Below are positions 36,226 to 49,320 of a DNA stretch of 64,000 nucleotides, one piece after another. The position numbers were made by a program, and so were the translations under genes. Numbering within the stretch: the stretch's first letter is position 1; each line of letters starts with the position of its first letter. The notes beneath the pieces are model-generated. The model was not told where the DNA came from. It ran no database searches and saw only the letters and a program-made list of their open reading frames with translations. Source of the DNA: Cenococcum geophilum 1.58 (lineage: Eukaryota > Ascomycota > Dothideomycetes > Gloniales > Gloniaceae); assembly GCA_001692895.1 (NCBI GenBank), contig KV748223.1, forward strand, positions 1,302,001 through 1,366,000. The letters run 5' to 3'.

Positions 36226-38950
36226 ATACCACTAAAAGCAGCTACTATAACACTATTAACGGAGGTAACTACTTTAAGGTTGGGCGATACTAGTATAGCA
36301 GATACTAATATATAGCAACCTGTAATGGCCGGATAACTATAAGAGATAGTTAACTAGTTAATAATAAATAATATAACGTTAGAGGAAAGGGTTAATGGGA
36401 TTAGAGTAGCAAAGATTAAGCTACTATTAATTAAGAGATTCTTAGGAAAGAGGTCGAAACTTAAAGGATTTCTTACGTAAATGCACTTTAAAGTTATATA
36501 GGAAGGAGTAAAGCTACTAATACCTATGGATTGAATAGCCTATGTAGGATTATTCCTAACAGGAAAGGCACTTAAATAGTTTAAACCTTACCTTATAGAA
36601 ATATAAGTAAGCGGAATAACAACTACTAATTAGGAGGTACGGTTTATATTTTTAAGCTAGGAAGGATTTATAGAATAACTTATACAGATATTTAGAGACC
36701 TAGAGGCAGTTACTACGGCGGAAAGAAAACTTTAAGATATTACGTAATAAACCTTAGCAATAGAATATACGATATAATTCCAGATATTAGCTATATAAGT
36801 TAAGTGGAATAATAGGGCGCTTATGGCATAGTATAAATAAGGACTTAAAGCTAAAGTCTAGGACGCAATTATCCTAATAGAAGATGCGGATACCCTAAGG
36901 GAATTAATAGATTAAGTAATTAAGATTAATAATTGGATCTACTAAAGGGAATAAGCTAAGAGAGGCCAGGATAGAGTTTTATAGTTATATAAGGCGTAGA
37001 ATACGTAATAACCAAAGCTAAGTTAGAAACTATAGTATAGCGCAGAGCTAATAGACCTAAGCGGTATTAAAGAAGCCTATAAAAAATAGAGTAAGAAACT
37101 ATAAAAACCTAAAGGTTAAGGATCTAGTAATTATAGGACTAAGAAGCATAGGCTAAACCAAGGATCTTAATAGCAGAAGATGTTTAGGCGGACTCTATAG
37201 CAAAGTTAATAGTTTAAAGATAGAGCTTATATAAATTGCGGGAAATAAGGTTATTTCGCAAGGGATTATAAAGATAGTTAAAGTTACTATGTAATAAAGG
37301 GAACCTAATTAGCAGAAGATATATATATATAGAGGGACGATAGTATACTGCGAGGAACAAAAGAATATTTAATTAGGAGTTTTATATTTTGTTATAATAA
37401 TACATACTAAATTTATAAAGACGCTAAGTATGGCGTAAGTTATTAGCTATAGAAGCTAAAATCTATAGAGTATAGGGGAACTAATAAACCAGTTTATAGA
37501 CCGGATATTAAGAATAATAAATTTAACGTAGGCGAAATATTTTATAATAATAAGGCAATAAGAGCGGCTTACTAAGAGCACGTAGACCTTGGAGATGTTA
37601 TATTAAAGGCAGAGGATAATTCCACTATAGAATAGGGAACATTAGTAGGGATCGAAACCCCGCTAGATATAATATCTATTACTTTATAAGACGTAAGAGA
37701 AGTAGGATAATGAACTACTTTGGCACTTAATAAAGGCAAAAGGCTAAAGGCTTAAGATTCTTAAGATAAGATAAGAGACGACTAAGATTCTTAAAATGAG
37801 ATAAGGTATACCTAAGGACCTATAACGGACGAAAACCAATGGAGTAGGGTAGCAGCTTAGTTTAGAAACATATAAATAAGCTTGGGATAAGAATTCCTAA
37901 TAGCATAAGACTCTTAAGATAAGATAAGTAAGATTTAAGACTCTTAGGATAAGATAAAAATACTATAAACGCCTAGTTAGACTAAGGCGGGAGCTAAGCT
38001 TAAGTTAGAAGCGAGCTTAGGATTAAAGAATCTAAGGGATTAAGAATTTGGAGTATAAATTAAGACACCTATAAGTAAGAGGTAAGAGGCTTCTTTATAG
38101 ATTAGGGAATCTGCAATATAAACAGCGGTTAGACTAGGAGACAGATATATAGACCTAAAAGACTTACTAGGTAAATGTAGTGTTTAGCCTAAAGACCGGA
38201 AGTTTAATACAAAGATTAGGAAGTAAGAAGACTTTAAGAATCTACTTATAAGGCGTAAATAAAAGAAACTATAGAGGAATTTAGAGTAAGAATTACCTTA
38301 TAGCAAGAATAGAAACTAGATAAGAGATCTAGTATATTGGGACGTATAAGGGACAGAGCTCTAGTGTAAAAAATCACCAATAAACCTAAGATAGGTACAC
38401 TAAGAGCTAAGTAGCTTACTAAACTAGAATAAGAAGAGGATCTAGGGATTCTAACTAGGTTTAAGGAACAATATATAAAGGGCTATTACGACGCAGTAAT
38501 AAAGAGATACTTCTTAACGGACACGCCGTATATACTTAAAGGGTTATACTAAAAGTAGTATAGATAACGATATAATAATAAGTAGGAAGATTTCTATATA
38601 TAGCTAGACGAAAAAGTTATCTAAGACTACCCGATTATGAAGAAGGCTATAACCTATATTAAAGGGGCCTTAATTATAATATTAAAGGATCTAGAGGAGT
38701 AATTAGAGGATTAGAGAAGCGAGAGATAAATCTTAGTACCTATAAATAAAGTTATAACGCTTAGATTAATATAAGAAAGGTTTAAACTTAAGGATAAAGA
38801 TAAGCTAAGAGTTAACCTAAGACACTAAGTATATTATATATTGGCATAGATAGTATACGTAGATAATGTATATAATATGTATAGAGCACCTAAAGATAAA
38901 AACCGGAAGTATCTAGTAAGAATATATTGGTTAACAGATAAGGTGAAATA
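36226..38950 (+). pseudogene. gag: A2 gag
   Basis: It begins where A1 has ATG; here the codon is ATA (36226-36228). Then comes a classic Ty3 capsid: LGKRSKLKGFLTQ-type, VGLFLTGKALK-F, and a QYKQGLK segment near 36830. The zinc knuckle is at 37225-37280, NCGK-GYFARDY with RIP-altered Cys and His. Frame 1 continues into an acidic linker with four DSQDKI/DSQNEI repeats (about 37750-37970). The gag-pol boundary is not sharp; protease appears in the +1 frame at 39299. Confidence 0.8.
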
Positions 38951-41900
38951 CTAAAACGCTAAGTATATATATGGTTGGCACCCTATAGAAGTTTAAGAAT
39001 AAGGGGACTTAATACTTTAACTAGGAAGATTCCTTATAAAAGAATGCCTAGATAAATAACAATAGTGGGAATACCTAGAGAATACCTATCTATAGTATAT
39101 TAAAGATAAAAAGCGAACTAAATATTGGCCTAAGTTAAACTAAGTATAAACAGAATTAAGCAGCTAATAGTTAGGAAAAGTGGAGGCCTATAAAACTAAA
39201 GGGAACTAGTGGTAGAGCCTTAAACCCTTAAAGGAATTTAAGAATAACACCTAAATTTATAAGTAAAGTGGTAAGATTAACAGTTTAAGGCACTAATAGA
39301 TAGTAGAGTAATAAGGAACTATATCTTACTAGTAGTGGTTAAAAGAATAGAGTTACCATATAGATAGAAGGAGTATCTTTACCTATTAGTAACAATTTTA
39401 GGAGATCTAATAGCCTACGGAGGAGGCATTATTAATCTTAAAATAGGACTAATTTAGCTAACTATTAAAGGGAGATAAATTGAGATATCTTTTAATATAT
39501 TACCACTAGGAAATAATAAGGCAGTATTAGGAATGCCTTGGTTATAGGAATATAATTTAAAGATTAATTAGGTTATAGGCTAGGTTAATATTAGAGATAC
39601 TTAACGCCGCAAAATGTAATAATAAGCTAAGTTAGTATAGTACTAAGTAGAAGCGACCTATAAAGAAATAGAGAAAGGATTAAGCTATATACTAAAGAGA
39701 TACCATAAGTATGGCAAAAAACTATAGTTACTAGAAAGTGAAAAGCTGTTAAAGTATATAGTATAGGACTATAAAATAGAATTGGAACTAGGAATAAGTC
39801 TAAGGTTCTTTCTAATCTATAAGCTTACTAAAGAAGAGGGTAAAGCATTAAAAGAGTTTGTCTAAGAAAACTTATAAAAGGGATATATTAAACTATTATA
39901 GTTATTAGCGGGTTATCTAGTACTGTTCGTACTAAAAAAGAACGGTAAACTAAGATTATGTATTGACTATAGATAGTTAAATAGTATTACTAAAAAGGAT
40001 ATGTATCCTTTACCCTTAATTAGTAAGATCTAAGATAGGATAGGTAATGCGCAAATCTTTATAAAGATAGATTTAAGATAGGCGTACTACCAGATTAGAA
40101 TTAAGGAAGGTAATAAATAAAAGGTAGCCTTTAGGTCAAAGGAAGGACTATATAAACCATTAGTTATGCAATTTAGGCTTATAAATATATTAATAACGTT
40201 CTAGAAGCAAATCAACAATATATTAGAGGAATACTTAGATAAATTTGTTATGGTATATCTTAACAACATTATTATCTACTTAATGATAGAAAAAGAGTAT
40301 GGAGGATATATTAAATAGGTCTTAAAGAGACTATAAAAAGAATAGATGCTAGTAGCAATTAAGAAATGCGAGTTCTTTACTAGGAAGACTAATTTTGTAG
40401 GATTTATTATTAAACTAGGCTAACTTAGTATAGATCTAAAGAAGATTAAGGTTATAGTGAATTAGTAAGAACTAGAGAACGTTACGTAGTTAAAATTATT
40501 CCTAGGGTTTTATAATTACTATAGAAGGTTTATAGCGTAATAGTTAAAAGATATTAAACTATTTACGCGATTAACGAAGAAAGAAGAATTATAGGTATAG
40601 GGAGAGGAGTAATAAAGGCTGTTTAAAAAGGTTAAGCGGTTGTTTACCTAGGAGCTAGTTCTTAAAATCTATTAACTAGGACTAGAGACGGTTATAGAAA
40701 CAAATATATTAGACTTTATACTAGGGGTATACTTTATATAAAAGCATTAAGATAGATAGCACCTAGTGGCATACTATAGTCGGAAGATAATACTACTAGA
40801 GTTAAACTATAATATTTACAACAAGGAGTTGTTAGGTATAGTTATAGTACTAAAGAAATAAAAAGCATTCTTATAGGGTATAGAGAAACTATTTATAGTT
40901 AAAACGGATTATAAGAACCTAATAGGATTCCTAATAATAAAGGAACTTAACTAAAGACAGGTTAGATAGGCGGAAATACTTACAGAATACTATTTTAAGA
41001 TTTAGTATACTAAAGGTATAGACAACATACGAGCTAATGTATTAAGTTAAAAAGCCGAACTATAAAACGATAAGAAGCTATTAGGAGCTTTACTATAAAA
41101 AGATATAGACGGATTAATTAGGTACAATTATCTAAAAATTATAGCAACTTAAGAAGATAAGTTAAAGAAAGTCTATAAGATACTAGAAAGTTTTTAGGTA
41201 TAAAGAATTCTAGAAGTATAGCTAGAAGAGCTATAGACGGATATATACGAAAACCAAAAAGCTAAGTATATCCTAAGAAGTATAGCGGAGCACTTTATAG
41301 AAGATTTCTATAAGGGACTAATATAAGGATACAACGGAGCTATAGGCTTAGTATTAAGACTCTAAGAGGAATACATTATTAATAGAATTTAGAGGATAGC
41401 TAGAAAGGTTATAAAGGAGTATTTAGATTGTTAATGGAATAAACTAACTAGGCATAAGCTATATAGAGGGTTATAATCTATTAAAATACTAAAGAGGCTA
41501 TAGGAGATTATATTATAGGACTTTATTATTAAGTTGCTAAAATTAAGAGATCCTATTACGGGACAAGATTATAACGTAATCTTAGTAATAGTGGACAAGC
41601 TTATAAAGTAGGGATACTTTATAGCGTACATAAAAGAAATCTTAGTAGAGGATGTCGCTAGAATCTATATTAAGGAAGTATTTATAAGGCATAGAGTACT
41701 AAGTAAAATTATATTAGATAGAGATCTAAGATTTATAGCAGCATTTTAGGAGGTATTCTTAGCGGAATAAGGAGTTTAAGCAGCAACTTCTACTATATAT
41801 TATCTATAGACAGACGGTTAAATAGAAAGATTAAACTAGATACTAGAATAGTATCTAAGATATTATATTAATTACGCATAGAATAATTGGGTATTATTAT

Positions 41901-41952
41901 TACTAGTTATATAGTTTATATACAATATAATACTATAAGAAGGAATGGGCAC

Positions 41953-42148
41953 TGTTAGGAATAAAGGCAAATAGTCACCATATAAGGCATATTGCCGTTA
42001 CGTGCAGCAAGTTGCCATCACGTACCGCCGCGGCACTAGCGTGGTGAGGAACCTTAAGTTCCTTACCCCTTTCTTTAAGAAGAACATAGAATAATTATTA
42101 TACTATCTACGAACCATAGCTATGTAATATCCCCTTATATAACCAACA
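41953..42148 (+). repeat. Copia1 5' LTR
   Basis: 196 bp, TGTTAGGA...ACCAACA. It is 20 bp shorter than the 3' LTR because it has one fewer copy of a GTTGCCGTTACGTGCGGCAA unit. Confidence 0.93.
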
Positions 42149-42504
42149 CTAATTAGTAGTTAACTTTACTGTTATACTATAGAACAGTAAGGTATTCTAC
42201 TAAGAAGAGATAAGCCACTGTACTAGTGCTACTTGTGCTAGAGGAAGCTATCTTTTAAGGTTAGAACTGGTCCTAAACCTTAAATAAAACTCTTCTATAA
42301 ATCTAAGGATTTAAAGGCTAGAACTAGTCCTAAGCCTTTCTAAAATTACAGATTCTTGCGTCTATTACGCAGAACAACACGCTTTATAAGTCTTTACGAT
42401 TTAAGGCTAAAACTAGTCCTAAGCCCTATAATTATAAATATACGTCACGAACGCGTACCAAACGACAATCCCTATACTAATAACACTTCCCTTCCTCCAA
42501 AAAC
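42149..42504 (+). other. Copia1 leader
   Basis: 356 bp with no frame. It starts CTAATTAGTAGTTAAC, sharing its first ten bases with the same site in X (probable primer-binding site). Then come three imperfect copies of an AAGGYTARAACTGGTCCTAARCC unit (about 42258-42415), roughly 60-70 bp apart. Confidence 0.55.
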
Positions 42505-45500
42505 ATGGCTACGCCTACTTTAAATAACTGGAAAGACTCCTTACCACCAAGGGTAGCTAAGCACACGAAATTTATTAATAAAGACTGGGACGAATTCGCC
42601 TTTAATATAATAACTTATACCGTAAAACAAGTTAACGGCTTTCTTTTACACTATATTATATTCTACTAAAATAGATGCTACGCCGACTCACAACTATAGG
42701 AGTATTTTGGGGAGGATTTTATAGGATAGACTACTAATACCTAGGCACTTAGCAACGTTAATATTATTTAGGATTTTTAAGACTTTCTCTATAGGAATGG
42801 GGTATATATTACTAAGAACGGTAACCTAATTACTAGTAATATTTAGGCCGTTATTACTAGTATAGATAAACTAATATAGACAGAAGCTAAGATTATATGT
42901 TAACTATAGAAACCTAAAAACAACCTATATTCTTTAGAAGGCAACTTTAATTTATATTAAAACCCCTAGAACGCTAACCCCCCACCTAAAGCTACTCCCC
43001 TACCTAGAGGTGCTCTCCTACTTAGAGTTGCTCTACCTCTACCTCCTCCACTTTAGCTAACCGGTAAGCCTTTACTATAAGAAGTCACAAATCTAATAAA
43101 GGTATATTTAGACAAAGAGAAGAAGTTTAGAGAAAAACTATATAATATGCTTAGAGTAAAACTATAGGTCTTCTATAACTGTTGTAATAAGGTTAAAATT
43201 TAACGCTACTAGTACCACTACGCTTTCTCTATTATGTTAAAGGGATAGGTAGTAATATTCTATTACGACCATATTATAGGTAAAAACTATAGCTTTAATA
43301 TAATGCTTTAGCTTACTAGAGCCTACTTTAAGACTAATAAGAATTATTAGCTTTATATATCTAAATAGCAGGAGACTATATTCTAAAGAGTTATCGCTTT
43401 TAACCTAATAAAGACTTATTTAGAGTGCCTTTAACTACTCTTTAATAAACTTTAGAAAATCTAACGTGGCTTTACTAAAACTTACTAAAATAAGAACAGC
43501 CTAAGGGACCAGGTTATCTTAGTATGCTATAGCGTTCCTAAGTGCAACTTAGCGCTATATAAACCTATAGATATATTTAAAGGAGTATATACTAAGCTAC
43601 GCTTTACTATAGGTACTATAATGCGAATATAAGAATTTTAATAGTTCTATACCAAAAACCCTACCCAACTAAGTATTCCTAACCAACATAATTATAACTA
43701 GACTAATTAAATATATAGTAGCTATAGTAGGGAATATAAAAGAGGGTATAATTAACGTTAACTATAAGGCAACTATGGAGGTCCCGGTAGAGGTTTATTT
43801 TAAAGTAATTGCTAAAAGAAGTACTACGTTTATAAGAAGCCAAATTACTAGTTAACTAGACACTCCCTTAATAAGCGAAAAGAGGCATATAACAAGTTCC
43901 GTTAGAGTATAAGAAATATTAGAAATTATAAGGTTACTACGGCCTACTTTTAAAGCTTCCTAGTTTAATATAAAGGCGTAAAAGACCTTAAGGGTAAGGT
44001 TAATAAGACCGAACAGCTCCTTATAGATATAGAAATTAAGGACTACTTACCTAACCAATACTTTATTAAGTATGGTAAGGTAAATGGTATACAAACTGTT
44101 ATTATTCTTAATAACTAATTTACGCTCCATTTTATTATAAAGTTAAATATCTTTAATAAGCCAAAGGAGAGCTTTGTGTTTTCCTTTAACAACAGATACT
44201 CGGCAAATATCTTCTATAGTATTATACCGGATACTAAAGCCGCAGGAGTATCTATAGTAGGAGAACCTTAAGTTTAAGCCCTTTAGTAGCTTAATAGCTC
44301 TGTTTAGATTAACTATTTAACGGCAGGCCAATATACGATTCGTTTTGGTAAAGGTACTACAATCTCTCTCAGCACAATTAGGGTTTAAACCCCCTTAGGG
44401 TACATTACTTTTCACGTTATTTCTATAAACACCCTATTTCTATTTTGTATTAAAGATATAAACAAACTAGGCGTTAAGCTTAATAACCTTAAGAATATAC
44501 TCGTGTAGGGAGATAATTGGGTGCCTATTATACGTAAGTAAGGTTACCCTTAGCTGCTCCTTTAATAACTAGAAAAGAGTATTGCTTAAAGCTATTTAAC
44601 TAAGTTAGAGTTACGCCAACTATACCGTCGTTTTAGTTACCTATTAGTTTACTAATTACTTAGGGTTCTTTAGCAAGTAGGCTATAAAGTTAAGGTTAAG
44701 GCAATTAAGCATCTTATAAAATACTACTACTACTACCAAATAAACTAGAGGTCCCCTGGCCGATTTAAGTTTACCCTTAAAGATAACTATAACTTTAACT
44801 TCTATATTATTGTTAATATTATATATCTTAGCGGTAAGCCAGTACTCTAAGTTATTAACTTCTTAACTTCCTTTTAAGCTGCACAATTCTTAAAGGATAT
44901 ATTAGCTAGGAATATATAGAATACCCTTTAGTTATACTAAATTAATGTCTACCTAGGACCCCCTAATTAAATTGTCCATAATATAGGAAAGAACTTCTTA
45001 TCTATAAAGTTCTAATAATAAATAAAGGCAATAGCAATTAAGGTTAAGGAAGTCCCTATTAAGGCATATAATAGTATTAGAAAAGTAAAGCAATATTACG
45101 CGCCATTACGCCACGTATATAAGATTATCTCTTTAAAACTAAAGGATACTAGCGAAAAACTTACCTTATAAATAGCTGTTAAAGCTATTAATAATTCCGC
45201 TAGCCCGGATAGACTTATACCTATATTACTAGTCTTTAGCGCCTACCTACGAATAACTAATAATTCTTTACTATCTCCCTCCGTTATATAATAAGCTAAA
45301 GCAATTTATAAGGCAATAAAGGAGGTGCAACGCCTCTATACTATACGTTAGGTTAATAACGTACTAGGAATAAGAAATGGCCTAAATACCTTAACTACGC
45401 TCGATCTGCCACTTTAGTCTAAAGTACGCGTATAGCGTAAAAGGGGAGGATGGTTAGGCCTATATTAACTTATTATAATTAATAGTTAAACTTATACTAT

Positions 45501-47412
45501 TTAGATGCCTTACGGACCTACCTAATTTTATTTAACTGTTATTAAGCCTTATTATAAAGATAACAATTTTAAGCCTTTATAGGATGCCCTAGAAGATGCC
45601 CTAGAAGAGAACCACAATTAATATACTCTAAAAGGTAACTACAATCCCGATATAATTATAGTAGATATACCACAACTATAACGCGGTAAAGGTCGCCCAA
45701 AGGGATTATAAAATTGCTAACACCTTATTAATTTTAAAGAACAATTTGTTGCCGCTATTAAGAATAAAGTTAAGTTATTAATGGCCTTTATAACAGCTAA
45801 AGAGAAGGCTAACTTTAAGCTCGTAAAACAGCTCTAAAAGAAAGGTTATATTATAACCCTAGGAGCTCCTTTCCAAGCATCCAACAAGCAGGAGATCGAC
45901 GGTCTTATCGCAAGAGGAGTCTTTAAATTTAAGAAATATAACCCTACTAAGTTTAATGGAGTTTGTATTTTTAAGTTAAAAATAGTTAATAAGATTAAGG
46001 GCAAAGCTACTAACGCCCTATTTAAGAAATTAAGGCTTATTATCTAAGGTTATAACAATAATAGTAAAGAGATAATTCTTATACAATCTCCTATAATTTA
46101 ACGAGCTAGTTAGCAAGTTATTATTATATTAGCTCCCTCCTTAATAAAGAATAAAATAGCAGTTTATTTATAAGATATTACTTAAGCCTACACCCAATTA
46201 GAGACGCACCTTTAGCGCTTAATATTGGCATACCTTCTGGAGTAAATTCGCCACCAGTATCCTAAAGACACGATTATAGTTGTGCTTAAGCCATTATATA
46301 GAATTACAGAGGTAGGAACTTACTAGTAGGCTACCTATAGCAAGCACCATAAAGAGAAGCTTTTAATAACTACTTCTATATTTAATCCCTACTTCCTTAT
46401 TACAACTACGGGAACCCTATTTAGAATCGTCGGTATATAAACTAATAATATAATTATCTTAGGAGACGACCAATTCTTAGCTCTTAAAGAGGATAAGCTA
46501 GTAAAGGCAAATCTTATAGCAAAGCTAAAGAAAAAGCTTAACTTAACAACACTATTACTCTTTAATAGATGCATCCTCTCCCTAAATAAGGATTCCATTG
46601 CTTTGCGCTAGAAGGGTTAAGGTAAGAAGATCGACGTTATTAACGTTAATTCTCCAAAGTAAGGATATGTGGAGTAACGTGCTTACGAAGCTTATATTAC
46701 TTCTATCTATTAACCTAAGGCTTTATTTAATCTCTCTATTACGGCTTAATACTAGAAACTAATTAAGAATAATATCCTTACCCTAAATAAGCGTCTTTTC
46801 TAGCAAATAAACCATCTCAATTGGGGACTACTCTACGTGCCTATTAATCTTCTTACTACCAAGCTCTTTATATTTGTTAATAGATTGTTTATAAATAATA
46901 AAGATTTTAGCTCCTAGTTAGGATATAAGATTATTATTGCGAACGAATTTACTAGAGAGAATAACTTTATAATCTATAGCAATCTTATTTATTAGAGCTT
47001 AACTAAGAGCAAGCGCGTTACCTAAAGTGTTTTAGCGTTAGAGATATATAGAATAGTTGGCGGAGTTAATATAGTAATTGCAATTGGAACTACCCTAAAG
47101 ATAATTATAGATCGACTTAAATTTCCTATTATCCCTACAATCGTGTGTACCGATTTATTTTCCCTCTATAAGTGTTTAGTTAAGCTCGGTATTATAAAGG
47201 AGAAGCGCCTTATAATTAATATTATAGCACTTCGGCAATCCTACGAGCGTTAAAAACTCTTTAAGATTTAATAAATTAATAGCTAAGATAACCTGGTAGA
47301 TGTAATGACGAAGGCGAACCCAAATAAGGCACTAGAGACGTTTATTAATACGAATACTCTATATATATAAGTTAAAGGTTAGGTTAAAAGGGAGTCCCTA
47401 AAAATTTCTTAG
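42505..47412 (+). pseudogene. gag-pol: Copia1 gag-pol
   Basis: ATG 42505 to TAG 47410-47412 in a single frame (1,635 codons), broken only by nonsense substitutions; the first open stretch is 52 codons (MATPTLNNWKDSL..). The zinc knuckle is near 43818-43863 (YVYKKPNY-LTRH, with Cys to Tyr). The protease motif DTKAAGVS at 44230 replaces DTGAAGVS. KLGVKLNNLKNILV (44464 on) precedes the GAG-pre-integrase Zn region. The integrase core is at about 44740-45250 with YLSGKPVL and GPPNXIVH. RT spans about 45900-46650, with the fungal copia QTDD box as stop-TNN at 46438-46449, then IIILGDDQFLALKEDKL. RNase H is at about 46860-47330 with IKEKRLIINI and NLVDVMTKANP. An open frame on the minus strand at 46389-46598 is a shadow. 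Confidence 0.92.
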
Positions 47413-47438
47413 TTATATAAGGTCTTAAGATATCTAGG

Positions 47439-47461
47439 AACTTTAACCGGCAATCAAAGTT
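47439..47461 (+). repeat. P1 palindrome in Copia1
   Basis: AACTTTAACCG-G-CAATCAAAGTT followed by GTCTAATTAGTTAGA and preceded by AAGATATCTAGG, as in D. Confidence 0.75.
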
Positions 47462-47500
47462 GTCTAATTAGTTAGATTTTGCAGACCCTAACTTAAACCA

Positions 47501-47545
47501 GCCAATTAGGATTTTCTATCCCTAGGATAGAAAATTGCTATTGGC
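47501..47545 (+). repeat. P2 palindrome in Copia1
   Basis: GCCAATTAG, core GATTTTCTATCC-CTAGGATAGAAAATT, GCTATTGGC; followed by TCGCTTACCGCTAGCG as in X. Confidence 0.78.
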
Positions 47546-47752
47546 TCGCTTACCGCTAGCGCCTTAGCGGCCCTACTAATAAGATACCTACCCATAACTT
47601 ATAAGNAAGAAAGNACNANNTNCTAANAGGCAAATTTTGGGANAGCGAGACTTANATTATAATNGNAATAGTAAGTAAGGAGGATTAATTTTTATTCCGC
47701 TAGTTAAGCGGTATATATATATAGATGGCAACTATAAAAGAAAAGTTGCTAG

Positions 47753-47968
47753 TGTTAGGAATAAAGGTAAATGGTTACTATATAAGGTATATTGCCGTCA
47801 TATATAGCAAGTTGCCGTTACGTGCGGCAAGTTGCCATTACGTGCCGCCGCGGTACTAGCGTAGTAAGGAACCTTAAGTTCCTCACCCCTTTCTTTAAGA
47901 AGAACATAGAACAATTATTATACTATTTACGAACCGTAGCTACGTAATATCCCCTTATATAACCAACA
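47753..47968 (+). repeat. Copia1 3' LTR
   Basis: 216 bp. Same ends as the 5' LTR, with an additional 20-bp repeat unit. Confidence 0.93.
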
Positions 47969-48599
47969 GGCACGTTATTATTTAAGGCGAATTATAGATA
48001 CGAGCCAAGGACATCGCTATCGCCACGTTAAGCAAAAAAGATAAGTAGTATAGCTAGGTAGAGAATGGAGACTTTAATAAATCTTTATAAAAACCTTATA
48101 GAAACAGCTAAGATAGTATAATAACAAATAAAGAAATACTATAACGCTAAGAGATCTAAGGGACTAGATCTTAAGGAGGGAGATAAAGTATAGCTACTAT
48201 ACAAAAATTTTAAAAGTTGACGACTAAGTAAGATGTTAGACTATGTTAGACTAAGACCTTTTAAAATTATATAGAGAATTTCACCGGTTATATTTAAGTT
48301 GAACCTACTAGCTAAAATAAAGATCTACCCTATATAATATATTGTAATGCTAGAACCAGTATACGGGAATATTAAGCTATTAATCTATAAGGCAGATATA
48401 TATAGAGGAGAGAAAGAAGACAAATAGTAAGTTTTAAAGATCGTTAGTTATAAGGATATTAACGATAAAATATAGTATAAGGTTAAGTAGATAGGCTATA
48501 ATAAGACTACCTAGAAACTACTAGAAAATTTAAGGAACGCTATAAGAAAGGTATAAGAGTATTAGAAGAAAATAGGTTAGGTAATATTAATAAAGAAGA

Positions 48600-49320
48600 A
48601 TTACCAAAAAATAAGTCACCTAAGGGGGACCTAGAAAGAGCGACTACTAAACTACTTAGAGTTATTCCCTTTACTATAGGAAGAGAGTTAGTTCTCTTAT
48701 TACTAAGTTCTTATAGACCTTATTTTATAAGCTTCTACTCCTTAAAATAAACCTTTTTATAAACCTTCTTAAGACGGATTAACTAAGTAGATACCGCAAG
48801 ACGAGACTTAAGGGCCCATTGCTAAGCATTAGTAGCCTCCTATTCTACGTCCTAGAAGCAATATAACTCTACTAAAGTAATAGATAGTTTATTATCTAGC
48901 CGTATAGTAGCAGATTAAATATAAAACCCTAAGATAAATTAACTAGGGAACTAGACGACTATTAAGAGTAATAAGTTGCGTATATTTAGTATTAGAAATA
49001 GAGCAAATATTATAGGATAAATAAATATTTACTCTAGTGCACTCTAAATAAGAGGATGGTTGCTAAGATAAAGGACTTGCTAGTATAACGTAAACTAATC
49101 CCTCTTTCGTATAATAAGAATACGGAGATAATATAATCTTACTAAGAGATAATATTACGGCAATAGTGCGGACACGACAAGCAGTTAAGGAAGAAGAAAT
49201 TACTTTAGGTATAATAAGTAACGATATTAACCAAATTAATTAGGCGGATATTATACCTCTAGTAAACGACTTAGAGATACTAGGAATCTTTAAGAATAAA
49301 GATAAAGAGGAGGGAGATAG
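48600..49320 (+). other. A2 3' untranslated region and polypurine tract
   Basis: About 700 bp after the chromodomain with no frame. It ends AAAGAGGAGGGAGATAG directly before the 3' LTR (polypurine tract). The same stretch is in A3 at 52562-53290. P1 and P2 were not found here. Confidence 0.65.

Larger units (their letters stand above)
47413..47752 (+). other. Copia1 3' untranslated region with P1, P2 and ambiguous bases
   Basis: P1 is at 47439-47461 and P2 at 47501-47545. Eleven N bases are scattered over 47606-47666, a low-quality stretch. GCAACT...AGTTGC arms (47728-47749) enclose a purine run, AAAAGAAAAG, just before the LTR, which may be the polypurine tract. Confidence 0.6.
41953..47968 (+). 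mobile_element. Copia element Copia1, complete, nested in A2
   Basis: LTRs at 41953-42148 and 47753-47968 with a perfect 5-bp target duplication GGCAC (41948-41952, 47969-47973). A plus-strand gag-pol runs in one frame. As the innermost of three nested elements it must be the youngest of C, A2 and Copia1. Confidence 0.95.
38950..48600 (+). pseudogene. pol: A2 pol, interrupted by Copia1
   Basis: Frame 2 throughout. Protease IDSRVIRNYILL lies at 39296-39331, with Gly to Arg in DSG as in A1. RT has LRLCIDYR at 39950-39973 and YLNN at 40256-40267. RNase H is near 40730-41000. Integrase has a HHCC-like region near 41300-41480 and a core from about 41510, with VIVDKLIK near 41590. Copia1 sits at 41953-47968. 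The tail continues from 47969 with the GPFKIM-type segment near 48250. The chromodomain is at about 48425-48570 (YKVKQIGYNKTT, LENLRNAIRKVQEY). Both RT aspartates are Asn, so it is dead. Confidence 0.88.

Noticed and set aside
42149..42158. Self-priming in the copia elements
   Set aside because: The apparent match of the X primer site to its LTR (CTAATTAG) is a self-palindromic 8-mer and so not informative; Copia1 LTRs lack it.
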